This document shows positions 1-8,736 of a DNA stretch of 64,000 bases, piece after piece. The notes beneath the pieces are model-generated. The model saw nothing but the letters and a program-made list of their open reading frames with translations, ran no database searches and was not told where the DNA came from. The position numbers were made by a program, and so were the translations under genes. Numbering within the stretch: position 1 is the first letter of the stretch; the number at the start of each line of letters is the position of its first letter. The stretch covers positions 138,851,212-138,915,211 of the forward strand of contig BTPG01000003.1 in NCBI GenBank assembly GCA_036245525.1, written 5' to 3'. This stretch comes from Semisulcospira habei (lineage: Eukaryota > Mollusca > Gastropoda > Semisulcospiridae).

Positions 1-38
1 TGACTTTGAACTCGTGAGTGAAATCACAGGTGGACAGG

Positions 39-120
39 CAACACTCCAAAATCTCCAAAGGGCATAGATCCTCATAAGCCATCCGGAGATATGGCCCTTG
101 GAGATGTCTGGAGTGTTGTT
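39..120. repeat. Family B palindromic core
   Basis: Inverted repeat ACACTCCAAAATCTCC ... GGAGATGTCTGGAGTGTTGT enclosing a degenerate GGCATAGATCCTCA core. It matches the cores at 14105 and 45543, where the same ACACTCCAAACATCTCC arms occur. Seen directly; the family name is mine. Confidence 0.7.
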
Positions 121-171
121 TGTGCAAATAGAACAAGCTGGTTATCCGCCGTGATTTCGCTCTCGTTCGAT

Positions 172-276
172 GTTGGTAGTCAGTCGTTCGTTGTTGGTAG
201 TCAGTCGTTCGTTGTTGGTAGTCAGTCGTTCGTTGTTGGTAGTCAGTCGTTCGTTGTTGGTAGTCAGTCGTTCGTT
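172..276. repeat. 21-bp minisatellite, 5 units
   Basis: Five head-to-tail copies of a 21 bp unit beginning GTTGGTAGTCAGTCGTTCG, essentially identical to each other. The unit resembles the terminal ACGAACGACTCC..AACAACGAACGA segment of family B elements (45470, 13920). It is therefore probably a local amplification of a B terminus. The open frame across it (repeated QSFVVGS) follows from the 21 bp period and is not evidence of a gene. Confidence 0.85.
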
Positions 277-560
277 GCATACAAAAACTCTCTACTGTAC
301 ATCACGATAAACGAAGTTAAAGATAATAAATTATGTGCCCCTTTTTGTGGACTAAGCGTTTCGCGACAAGTATCGTTTGCATGAAGTCCAGACCAAAAAA
401 AGTGACAGCCAGGCGTGTAAAATGCAATGAAATCCCAAGAAAGAAAGAAACACGCTTAGAAAAGACAACGTAAGAACACTTCTCAGAATAGACATGCAAC
501 CAGGTACCCAATGTGCTGCATGTATGTATCTCTTTTTTGCTGATCGAAAGTTTGCAGGAG

Positions 561-935
561 TACTCCCCAAACAGACTCACTCGGGGAGTACGCCACAAAT
601 ACACTTCTATTCAAATGAGATGCGAAGCATCTCATTTGAATTGAAATGTACTTGTCGCGTACTCCCCGAGTCATTAGCATCTCATCTGAATAGAAGTGTA
701 CTTGTGGCATACTTTTTTTCCAGTCATCAGAATCTCATTTCAATAGAAGTGTACTTGTGGTGCACTCCGCGAGTCATTATCATCTCATCTGAATAGAAGC
801 GTACTTGCACTCCCCCAGTCATTATCATTTCATTTCAATAGAAGTGTACTTGTGGTGCACTCCCCGAATCGTTAGCAGCCCATCTAAATAGAAGGGTACT
901 TTTGGCGTACTCCCCGAGTGAGTCTATTTGGAGTG
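561..935. mobile_element. Inverted-repeat element with internal ~50-bp tandem repeats
   Basis: The ends are inverted copies of about 32 bp: TACTCCCCAAACAGACTCAC at 561 and, on the other strand, CACTCCAAATAGACTCAC ending near 935. Between them lie about six diverged 45-57 bp units built on ACTCCCCGAGTCATTAGCA and TGAATAGAAGTGTACTTGTG. No coding frame is credible. A related fragment occurs near 54113. This could be a MITE whose interior expanded in tandem; no target duplication was read. Confidence 0.6.
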
Positions 936-1099
936 TTCGCCCGCAATCGGCACGAGGAATCAAGAATAGTGACGATACTTTCCAAACCGTGGTCAGAAAG
1001 TTTTCACCTCCACCGCTGCCAGAACACATCAGCCCTGTGAAGGCATAATACAGTATGACCATTTTTTGTGTGAAAAGTTTCAATGTATATCAATAATAA

Positions 1100-1385
1100 T
1101 CTCGCTTTTGAAAAAAACGGGACTTGATGTCTTTTTACTGCAACACAATGAACATTTTGCTTTACTCTAAAGTGGACTTGCTGTGTTTTCACCGCAATAC
1201 ACTAGAAATCTCGGTTTTCAAACAACGGACTTGTTGTCTTTTTACTGCAACACAATGACTATCTTGCTTTACTCTAAAATGCTGTGTTTTCACCGCAATA
1301 CAATAGAAATCTCGCTTTTCACAATAATGCACTTGATGTCTTTTCGCAGTAACACAATGAAAAGCTTGCTCTTCACAAAAACGGA
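1100..1385. repeat. ~53-bp diverged minisatellite, about 5 units
   Basis: Repeating modules of about 53 bp alternate GGACTTGATGTCTTTTTACT-type and CACCGCAATACAATAGAAATC-type halves, so a ~106 bp higher-order unit is possible. A single related module lies at 24430-24480. Nothing coding is seen. Confidence 0.75.
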
Positions 1386-1553
1386 ATGTCTCTCATTTGC
1401 CAAATAAAGGCAGACATCGATCAAACCCCAAACGCAAGATTGCCCGCGGCAATCAGATCTGCAGTCATCACCCATGCGGTTTGCAGGGTTTTTAGTTTGT
1501 TGTGTTCACTGACGTCAGCTTTGCCCACTCAGTGGCAGCGAAGTTTGAAGGAG

Positions 1554-1630
1554 TTAACATATTCGGGACGTGCCGCAATCAGATACGCGGCTTTATGCCG
1601 GATGCGGCATGCCTCGAATGAGTCCGTTAA
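1554..1630. mobile_element. Family F palindromic element, TTAA-bounded
   Basis: TTAA at both ends (1554-1557, 1627-1630) encloses arms ATTCGGGACGTGCCGCA...TGCGGCATGCCTCGAATGAG around ACGCGGCTTTATGCC. It is 77 bp, too short to code. Its right TTAA is also the left boundary of the next element, starting a chain of three. Confidence 0.75.
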
Positions 1631-1718
1631 CCTCCTCAATAACTGTGTATGCAGCCACCGGTGATGTAAACAGTAGTACTGTTGGCTGCATGCATGCACA
1701 AAGGAGCTGACTTATTAA
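1627..1718. mobile_element. Family H palindromic element
   Basis: Bounded by TTAACC at 1627 and TTAA at 1715. Inner arms are TGTATGCAGCCA and TGGCTGCATGCATGCA around a CAGTAGTACTG hairpin. It matches copies at 54232 and 55005, which carry the same TGCATGCAGCC arms and TTAACCC ends. Confidence 0.65.
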
Positions 1719-1823
1719 AGGGGCCCCGCATCAATAGCTGCGGAAGTATCGAACAGCGCTTCCCACGCCAGCGCTGTACGACACTTTCGCAACTATTGAT
1801 GCGAGGCCCCTTGAATGAGTTAA
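1715..1823. mobile_element. Family G palindromic element, TTAA-bounded
   Basis: TTAA at 1715-1718 and 1820-1823. The arms read GGGGCCCCGCATCAATAGCT ... CTATTGATGCGAGGCCCC around CAGCGCTTCCCACGCCAGCGCTG. A second copy at 4849-5183 is interrupted by a family C element. Confidence 0.75.
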
Positions 1824-1909
1824 GTCTTGTCTTCTCACTACAGACGGATCGACTATGACAACACCCGAGAGTCACATGAATTGCACACAATCCCGCGTTC
1901 ATGGCTGAA

Positions 1910-1914
1910 AACAC

Positions 1915-2012
<98 letters not shown>

Positions 2013-2015
2013 ACA
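1910..2015. repeat. (CA)n microsatellite
   Basis: About 100 bp of nearly uninterrupted CA dinucleotides. Long open frames on both strands here are repeat translations. Confidence 0.98.
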
Positions 2016-2212
2016 TTACTGACTCCCAAAACAGCCACAATAAAGCCAAAACTCCATCACCACAAAAAAAAAACAAGGTTAGCTTGGACAACAGCATTGC
2101 AAGTCTATGCATTAAAAGCCCTGCATAAGCCACAGACAAAAAATCCGGCTGTCTTCCTCAAGAGTGCCTGACACAGATGTAAACTGCTTAGCAGAACGCA
2201 GACTAGGGTTAA

Positions 2213-2255
2213 GCAAGAGGCGTAGATTTAGATCATGAACATCTATGCCTCTGGC
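2213..2255. repeat. Family A palindrome, degenerate
   Basis: GCAAGAGGCGTAGAT ... ATCTATGCCTCTGGC with a shortened, diverged centre (AGATCATGAAC). Confidence 0.6.
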
Positions 2256-2379
2256 AGATGGAACTTGTTAGCTGACGGATGGACTGGGGGAAAAAAAGTT
2301 AGGAAAAAATAAACTGAAGAAAGATTTCAGAAGAATTGAATTGCAGCCAAGCAAACGAAGACAGATCCATACCACTGAT

Positions 2380-2438
2380 GCGAGAGGCATAGAGTCTAAT
2401 AAACCCCTGCAGCTGCAGTGGCTCATGAGAATATATCT
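2380..2438. repeat. Family A palindrome, degenerate
   Basis: GAGAGGCATAGAGTCTAATAA on the left, CCCCTGCAGCTGCAGTGG at the centre and GGCTCATGAGAATATATC on the right. The right terminal arm is lost. Confidence 0.6.
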
Positions 2439-2544
2439 AGTCAAACCCTTTAAAAACGCAATAAAAAAAAAAAAAAAACAATCGTTAATCCAAAGCGTAC
2501 GAACCCCAGCCAGTCCAACGGAACACGGATACAAAATGACGCAA

Positions 2545-2653
2545 GCAAGAGGCATAGAACCTCATGAGCCCCCGCAGTCGCGGGGGGCTCATGAGGTTCT
2601 ATGCCTCTTGCAGTTGGGTGCTTCTGGCTGTGCCCCGGCAGTCAAGGGGTCAA
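2545..2653 (+). mobile_element. Family A palindrome (2545-2611) with its short right flank
   Basis: A near-perfect 67 bp palindrome whose arms read GCAAGAGGCATAGAACCTCA and its complement, centred on CCGCAGTCGCGG. The right flank CAGTTGGGTG...CCCCGGCAGTCAAGGGG leads to TCAA at 2650, a decayed TTAA end. The left flank keeps the family's GGAACACGGATACAAAATG segment, but the left terminus is not clear. Confidence 0.75.
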
Positions 2654-2779
2654 ACCTTGGTACAAAGCAACTTTAGAAAAAAAAAAGAGTACGCGTACGG
2701 CGACTAAAATATAACTGATCAAAACTATCGAGCTTTTTTTTTTTATAAAAGTGCATTAAAACTGTGTGTGTCTTATGAA

Positions 2780-2843
2780 CAAGAGGCACAGATTCTTATG
2801 AGCCCCTGCAACTGCAGGGGCTTATGAGAACCTATACCTCTTG
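2780..2843. repeat. Family A palindrome
   Basis: CAAGAGGCACAGATTCTTAT...ATAAGAACC-type arms centred on CCCCTGCAACTGCAGGGG. The outer 210 bp element is not recognisable around it. Confidence 0.75.
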
Positions 2844-2937
2844 CCTGTTATAATTATGGGCAGTTTTTACACAGCATCAGAAGAACAGAGATCAAATCTA
2901 ACATACAGGCAAGACAATGACACAAACATTCTGGTTA

Positions 2938-2982
2938 GCCCCTGCGGCTGCCTGGTCACATGAGAATGTGTGCTTCTTGCCT
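2938..2982. repeat. Family A palindrome, strongly decayed
   Basis: GCCCCTGCGGCTGC centre and CACATGAGAATGTGTGCTTCTTGCC right arm; the left arm is lost. The rest of 2850-3240 shows nothing I recognise. Confidence 0.45.
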
Positions 2983-3249
2983 TTTGAGGAGGCCGATGAT
3001 GCACTTTTCTCCCACTCCCATATAACTATGTATGGGTCAATCGAGCATATAAATCCAATTTGATGATGATGCATTGCACCAGGATGACGTTCAAGCAAAG
3101 GCCTTTCTTTTAAAAGTACAAAAGGGTCTCGCGGTCGGGCCACACACGCAAAAAAAAACCCACACCCTAAAGATTGAAAAAAATGTGAAAAATATTTTGA
3201 TATAGTCCTATCCCCCCAGAAAACCTTTCGTTGCTGTTGATTAGATTAG

Positions 3250-4585
3250 AACATCTTTTGTAAGCTGATTGCACACAAAGCACCTGGACCAGATGGGTTA
3301 GGTGGTAAAGTATTGAAAACCTGTGCAGGTCAATTGGGGAAGATCTTCACTACTATCTTTCAGTTCCTGCTTGATCTTCATACTGTCCCTACTGCTTGGA
3401 AATCATCAATCATTGTTCCGATTCCTAAAACCAACGCTCATGAATTGAACGATTTCCGCCCAGTTGCACTGACTTATATTCTGTCAAAATGTATGGAAAA
3501 AGTGGTGCGGAGGTATCTGTTAAATGATGTTGCCGAACTTCTGGATCCATTCCATTTTGCTTACAAAAATCATAGGGGTGTGGAAGATGCATGCCTTACT
3601 CTGTAGAATCTTGTATTTCAACATCTTGAAAAATCTAAAGCATATGTGAGAATTCTTTTTATAGACTTTTCTAATGCTTTTAATACTGTTGAAACACTTA
3701 TGCTTTTGCAGGGTATGGTGGACTTTAATGTGAACACAAACATTATTCTCTGGGTGCGAGACTTTTTGAAGGACAGGCCACAACGTGTAAATGTACATGG
3801 CAGTCTGTCTGACCAAATGGTGTTAAATTCAGGCTGCCCTCTCTCCGACATTGTTGTTTATATACACAGACCATATGCGTTGTCACACTGTCACTTCTCG
3901 TCTCTTAAAGTTCTCAGACGACATGGCTCTTGTACGCCTACTCCAAAAAGAAGATAGTCTGGCTGAGTACTTTGCACAGATAGCAGTGTTAGAGTCATGG
4001 TGCAAAGACAGTTTTCTCGAAATGAATGTACAGAAAATCAAGGAACTCGTCATTGATGACAGGAAAGTTGATCTTGATGACATTTTTGTACCTGTCTCAA
4101 TTAATAATCAACCTGTAGAAGTGGTCACTAAATTTAAATACCTTGGCACAGTCGTGGATAGTGGGCTGTCCTTTACTGGAAACACCGATCTGATTGTGAA
4201 AAAAGCAAACCAGCGTCTGTACCTTCTTAGGAAACTGAGAAGTTTTGATGTCAGTCCCAAGGTTTTAGAATTCGTTTATAGAAAACTGATTGAAAGCATA
4301 CTGACTTTTAACATCACTGCTTGGTATGGCAACCTCAGTATGAAAAACAGGGGCAGACTGTCACGTATCGTCAGAACATCTGAGAAGATCATTGGCCTGT
4401 ACCCAGTAGATGATCTGTACCATAGAGCTGTCCGAAGGATAGCTGCTACTAGCATTGTCAGTGATCCTCGCCACCCACTATCTGATCAGTTTCAAATGCT
4501 ACCATCAGGCAGACGTTTCAACATGCCACTTGCAGGAAAGAATGTTTTAAAAAGTCTTTTATTCCAACTGCTGTCTCGATTTTGA
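3250..4585 (+). pseudogene. Non-LTR retrotransposon reverse transcriptase, Rex1/L2-like, decayed
   Basis: 5'-truncated ORF2 remnant. Reading starts in the pre-RT segment (HKAPGPDGLGGKVLK, from about 3274). It runs through fingers and palm with FNDFRPVAL-type residues (3442-3474) and motif A ILFIDFSNAFNTV (from 3649). An in-frame TAG at 3604-3606 replaces a probable Leu codon. The motif B segment (normally PQG..SP) is missing: the frame reads NSGCPLSD and shifts near 3860-3910. The second frame resumes with motif C FSDDMALV (about 3916) and the thumb region (KFKYLGTVVDSGL, YGNLSMKNRGRLS) and ends with TGA at 4583. Conserved residues point to the CR1/L2/Rex1 side of the jockey superfamily; clade assignment is from memory. 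No endonuclease is present. Inactive. Confidence 0.88.
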
Positions 4586-4816
4586 ACTCTTGTTTATAAC
4601 GCCGCGATATATGTGATCTACTTAACATTACCTCCCATCTTGTGACAGATTGCTTGTGATAGATTGCTGCAATGATAATTTTTCATGGAATGTTCTTGTA
4701 GAGTTTATTAGTGTCTTATATTGCTGTTTTATGACGAGCCAAAAGGCAAATTTCTGTCGTGCTTTGACTCGAACAGACAATAAAGTTGTATTGTATTGTA
4801 TTGTATTATATTACTT
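4586..4816 (+). repeat. 3' UTR and (ATTGT)n tail of the preceding LINE
   Basis: Non-coding sequence containing ACAATAAAGTTGT at about 4779, followed by about five ATTGT units. This short tandem tail is typical of L2/Rex1-type elements, where it replaces poly(A). No target duplication could be read because the 5' end is diffuse. Confidence 0.7.
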
Positions 4817-4848
4817 TTCAATTTTAGCACACATAATTGTGCTAGCCA

Positions 4849-5183
4849 TTAACCACTTCAAGGCGCCCCGCATCAATAGCTGCAAAAGTGTCGTATAGCG
4901 TTGCCGCCGGCAACGCTTTACGACACTGAACCCTTATCATTCGGAATACACCAGTGTGTGAAATAAGTTTGACTAAAATAGTCCAAGGGTAGTGCCAGAA
5001 TAGCTTGGCGCCTCTAGGCGCCAAGCTATTCTGGCACCACCCTTGAACTAAAGCCATTGGTCTATATCCTTATCTGTAAATACTATAATGTCGTTTGCAT
5101 ATGGCAGTGTACAAATTTGAAGCTTTTAGCCTCAGTATTATATGGTTAAGCAGCTATTGATGCGGGTGTTTTGAGTGAGTCAA
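4849..5183. mobile_element. Family G palindromic element, interrupted
   Basis: TTAACCACTTCAAGGCGCC at 4849 starts a copy of the element seen at 1715. CGCATCAATAGCTGCAAAAG and a GCGTTGCCGCCGGCAACGC centre lead to CGACACT, then a family C insertion (4931-5145). G resumes at 5150 with GCAGCTATTGATGCGGG and ends near TCAA (5180-5183). Confidence 0.7.
4931..5145 (+). mobile_element. Family C element nested in family G
   Basis: A 215 bp element beginning CCCTTATCATTCGG and ending TATATGG, flanked by TGAA (4927-4930) and TTAA (5146-5149). It is closely similar throughout to the copy at 43617-43840. The internal palindrome at about 4981-5048 reads CAAGGGTAGTGCCAGAATAG...CTATTCTGGCACCACCCTTG around GGCGCCTCTAGGCGCC. 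A single insertion into a TTAA site of the G element explains the layout. Confidence 0.75.
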
Positions 5184-5868
5184 AGCACAGGGGGGCGAGG
5201 AGGGGAGTGGGGTGGGGTGAGCGGGTTGGGGGGGGGGGGGGGGCAACGTTATGGCAGTTATGGCAAGAGTTGTGACCTTGACTCGGAGCGTTTCAGCCTC
5301 TGTGGTTAAAGTCCGAAAGCACAGACTAGCACTCATTTGTAGCTGCTACACCTCAGATCAATCGTTTCCACGCCCCAGCTGTCATTGCTCGTGTCACCAC
5401 GATCCCCTTTACCAAAGATAGATCTAACAGACAAAATCTTAACAAAAATTGTATTTATACTGTACTAACAATTTTCTGTATGTCTGTGATAAAAACGCGG
5501 CTGGGGACTAAACTTTTAATTTCCACATGGAGGATTAATTTCAGCTGTCTAACGAATTACACGATCAAAAAGCCCTCAGAGCTGCGGCCATTTGCAAGCG
5601 GATACGAGACTTCCGGTTTTTGGAACGACGTTTGGGGCGTGGAAATGTGTGGAGTATCGCTATAGTTCTTCATCAGCTTGTTTTCTGAATAGGCTTAAGC
5701 TAATAACGGCACATCCACCCCCCCCCCCCCCCCCCCTGACCTGTCAAGATCAATTCATGTCCCCAACTTTCACGGAGAGCCTGGATATAGACCCGTAGGG
5801 CCCGGCATCACAAACTGCGCAAACTCATAACTCTTCATTACGTTGCCGTCTCTTGCAGCTGAAGCGAA
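5184..5868. other. No gene recognised; homopolymer runs
   Basis: Contains a G-run at about 5228-5243 and a C-run at about 5719-5737. I see no coding, RNA or element signature otherwise. Confidence 0.6.
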
Positions 5869-5912
5869 TTAACCCTTCGGCTGTCGGTAGTGCTTTTTTA
5901 ACGAGGTGATTC
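5869..5912 (+). mobile_element. Family D half-palindrome (left arm only)
   Basis: TTAACCCTTCGGCTGTCGG through ACGAGGTGATTC, stopping at the point where the palindrome centre (CCT..AGG) should begin. A complete copy starts only 21 bp downstream. Confidence 0.75.
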
Positions 5913-5932
5913 ATGCACAAATAACTAACTGA

Positions 5933-6024
5933 TTAACCCTTTGGCTGTCGGTAGTGCTTTTTATCGAGGTGATTCCTGAAGGAATCACCTCGATAAAAAG
6001 CACTACCGACAGCCAAAGGGCTAA
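5933..6024. mobile_element. Family D palindromic element, complete
   Basis: Arms of about 41 bp, CCCTTTGGCTGTCGGTAGTG...GAGGTGATTCCT and complement, meet over a two-base centre. Boundaries are TTAA (5933) and CTAA (6021). Outside them, AACTAACTGA and ACAGTTAGTT are also inverted, so this copy lies at the centre of a larger palindrome. Confidence 0.85.
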
Positions 6025-6411
6025 ACAGTTAGTTACAACAGAACCTGTTTTGATTGGTTTATATTGCTTAACGACCCGACAGCTACTAGACTTTAGAACC
6101 TAACCTGTTTTCAGCGGCAACTCTCATGAGAGATCATCTGACATTAGAGACCATCAGTTAGGTCGCTGCATCCACGTAAATGATGGTCTCTAATGACAGG
6201 TGACAAATTTCGCACCTCAAGACTTCGTCTGAAAGATCGCACTTCTTTTAAGACCACTCTTTTTCGAGAAAAATTGAGTGTTTGTTCATAACGGGTCTTA
6301 GTGTATTACATTTTCACGCCACGCCGGCTACTAAAGCCAACTCACGGCGGTAAAGCGAAATATACAAAACTTCTGATTCATCTAAAATAAAATAAGATAA
6401 AATACAAGTAC
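6025..6411. other. No gene recognised; scattered short repeats
   Basis: Includes TTGCTTAACGACCCGACAGC near 6063, a fragment of the SINE/LINE tail found complete at 20781-21163, and a loose inverted pair GAGATCATCTGACATTAGAG / CTCTAATGACAGGTGA around 6130-6205. Nothing coding. Confidence 0.5.
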
Positions 6412-6498
6412 ACTCATTATTTAAAATAAAATAAAATAAAAATAATAAAATCACGAAAAGACAAGAAAAGACAAGACCAGCACATGCACATTCATTAT

Positions 6499-6567
<69 letters not shown>

Positions 6568-6578
6568 TAATAATAATA
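6412..6578. repeat. (AAAAT)n and (AAT)n microsatellites
   Basis: AAAAT units at 6412-6450, then an AAT/ATA tract at 6501-6578. The AAT tract directly precedes an inverted LINE 3' end and is probably its tail. Confidence 0.9.
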
Positions 6579-6632
6579 CATAGTTTTTATATAGCGCCCT
6601 TCCCACAGACAGCACCCTCGGAGCGCTTTACA
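6579..6632 (-). repeat. LINE 3' terminal fragment (minus strand)
   Basis: On the minus strand it reads TTGTAAAGCGCTCCGAGGG ... GGGCGCTATATAAAAACTA and then (ATT)n. This is the same hairpin-type 3' end as at 27850 and 31610. It is a very short, 5'-truncated copy. Confidence 0.65.
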
Positions 6633-6738
6633 ACACATAGAAATAATTTTAAAAGGAGAAAAATTAAAACAAAATAAAAAAATACCAGATCCACACCATG
6701 TAAGCACATTCCTAACACGAAACACACACGCACATAAA

Positions 6739-6741
<3 letters not shown>

Positions 6742-6813
<72 letters not shown>
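6742..6813. repeat. (CA)n microsatellite
   Basis: About 72 bp of CA, preceded by imperfect CA-rich sequence from 6720. Confidence 0.97.
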
Positions 6814-6817
<4 letters not shown>

Positions 6818-6969
6818 TCTACATACATGGGCTACACATATAAGACAACAGCCAACAATTCCAGGCAGCACATCCAGACTACGCTAATCCTGATCAGCTA
6901 CCTGGAAAAGATGGGTCTTCAAATTTGTTTTGTATTCACGAGGTTGGCGTTATGTAGATCCATGTATGC

Positions 6970-7623
6970 TACTTTTTTTCCAGCTTTGCACCAACAGTAA
7001 TCTTCAGTATGTTGAAGAGGGTCGGCAACAAATAAATAATAATAATAATTACGGTATTTATAATGCGCTTATCTTATAATAATTATAACTCTTAAGCGCG
7101 CACTCACAACTCGCACACGCATGCGCACGCTTTAGACAATGACTCACGCAACACAAATTGTGAAGATACATTACGACGGTCAGCTTGGGGTGGGGAGTGT
7201 GGTGATATAGTGCTAGAACTGTTGAAAGAGGTGAGTTTTGAGGGCGGACTGGAAGGAACAGACGAAATAAAAGAAGAAGAAAGCTAATCAGGCACTAGCC
7301 GATCTATACAATCAATCTCCCTTGACTTTTATGCAGAGCCGCACATGTTCAACTACTAACTAGTAGCACACTCCCAAAAACCGACAGTAATTTTCAGCAT
7401 TTCGGCAACAGAAGAAGAAGCAGGATACGAAAGCTAATCAGGCACTACCCTTGACCTTAGTACAACTGATTTCTCGGTGCCTACGCACAGCCCCAAAACG
7501 TGAGCCGTATTGGGTGACTGTAGAAATGATTATGCCGGAAAAGACACATGAATTTACCGCGAGCAATTATTGAGGTCGCGAGGCGTAATAAAAGGCACAC
7601 TGAAAATCGTTATATCCCGGTAA
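6970..7623. other. No gene recognised; low-copy internal repeats
   Basis: Two related segments carry AGCTAATCAGGCACTA (about 7283 and 7429), each after a GAAGAAGAA-type run. A decayed LINE 3' end (ATTTATAATGCGCTTATC) lies near 7060. No open frame is credible. Confidence 0.5.
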
Positions 7624-7712
7624 GCAAAAGGCCATCGGTCCGACATCGGCGACAGGCGGCCCGCGGTGTGCGCGGGCCGTCTGTCGCCGACGTCGGACTG
7701 ATAACCTTTTGC
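7624..7712. mobile_element. Family E GC-rich palindrome
   Basis: GCAAAAGGCCATCGGTCCGA ... CGTCGGACTGATAACCTTTTGC around GGCCCGCGGTGTGCGCGGGCC, about 89 bp with few arm mismatches and many CpG dinucleotides. Confidence 0.8.
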
Positions 7713-7867
7713 GTGCACGGTTTTTACTTTCGGTATATGCCAATTCGGTAAATGGTTCGGTATTTAGGAACTCTTTTTGTTTGACGGCATACGATAATGT
7801 CGTCTCTGCTTCGGGAATGTTGACAATGAAAGTTTAATAGTAACGGGAGGGTGGGGGAATGGGTGGG

Positions 7868-7872
<5 letters not shown>

Positions 7873-7960
<88 letters not shown>
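7873..7960. repeat. (GA)n microsatellite
   Basis: 88 bp of GA. It is followed by two AATGAAACTTTATT-like repeats (7961-8001) that look like inverted LINE/SINE 3' tails. Confidence 0.97.
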
Positions 7961-7963
<3 letters not shown>

Positions 7964-8049
7964 GAAATGAAACTTTATTGAAATCAAATGAAACTTTATT
8001 TCTCAATGATAAATGATTAGGTACATAGACCTGTTTTCAATTATGTCCT

Positions 8050-8057
8050 TGCACACA

Positions 8058-8110
<53 letters not shown>

Positions 8111-8211
8111 ATACACACACAAACATACACACAAACACCACACGCACGCACACACGCACAAACATCACACGCACGACATACGCACGCACGCAAGCACTCA
8201 CAGAGACACAC

Positions 8212-8297
<86 letters not shown>
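8050..8297. repeat. Compound (CA)n microsatellite
   Basis: Two long CA tracts (8050-8105, 8214-8297) separated by imperfect CACG/CATA/AAACAC repeats. An A/G-rich tail (AAAAGAAAAAAAAAGAAG type) follows to 8345. Nearby (8353-8384), CAGGGCAGACCCGGGTGGGG matches the end of the SINE at 21144-21163. Confidence 0.95.
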
Positions 8298-8300
<3 letters not shown>

Positions 8301-8736
8301 CTAGAAAAGAAAAAAAAGAAAAGAAAAAAAAAGAAGAAGAAAAGTAGTTAACCCCATCCAAGTCTCCAGGGCAGACCCGGGTGGGGAAAAGTACAAAGTA
8401 ATAATAAATTTACAAGAAAAAACAAATGTGTAAACTGAAATCAATGTTTGCATGCATACATATGTGCATCGGGCATTTACAAGAAATTACATGGTTAAAA
8501 AAAACAATAAAAAAACACAATAAAAAATCAAAACAAATTTAAATGGTAAAAATATAAAATACACTGATATAGCTGTGGGGGGGGGGGGGGGGGGGAATAG
8601 GCACTTACAAGAATAGCTTCAACAAGTCTACGCTATGTACGTATTGAAGGTTTACTACACCAACTTCAGAAACGAAAAGCCATAGTCACGTGAGAAACGA
8701 AAAGCCATAGTCACGTGGTTTACTCTTAACAGCATT

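Noticed and set aside
91..384. A possible repeat protein with five QSFVVGS units
   Set aside because: The peptide repeat follows from a 21 bp DNA repeat related to a MITE end; the frame opens and closes in non-coding repeat sequence.
1636..2171. Long open frames of Cys/Val or His/Thr repeats (also at 6495-6871, 8013-8361, 16116-16537, 19487-19681, 31360-31649)
   Set aside because: They are translations of (CA)n/(GT)n tracts with short random extensions; composition tracks the dinucleotide exactly in all frames.
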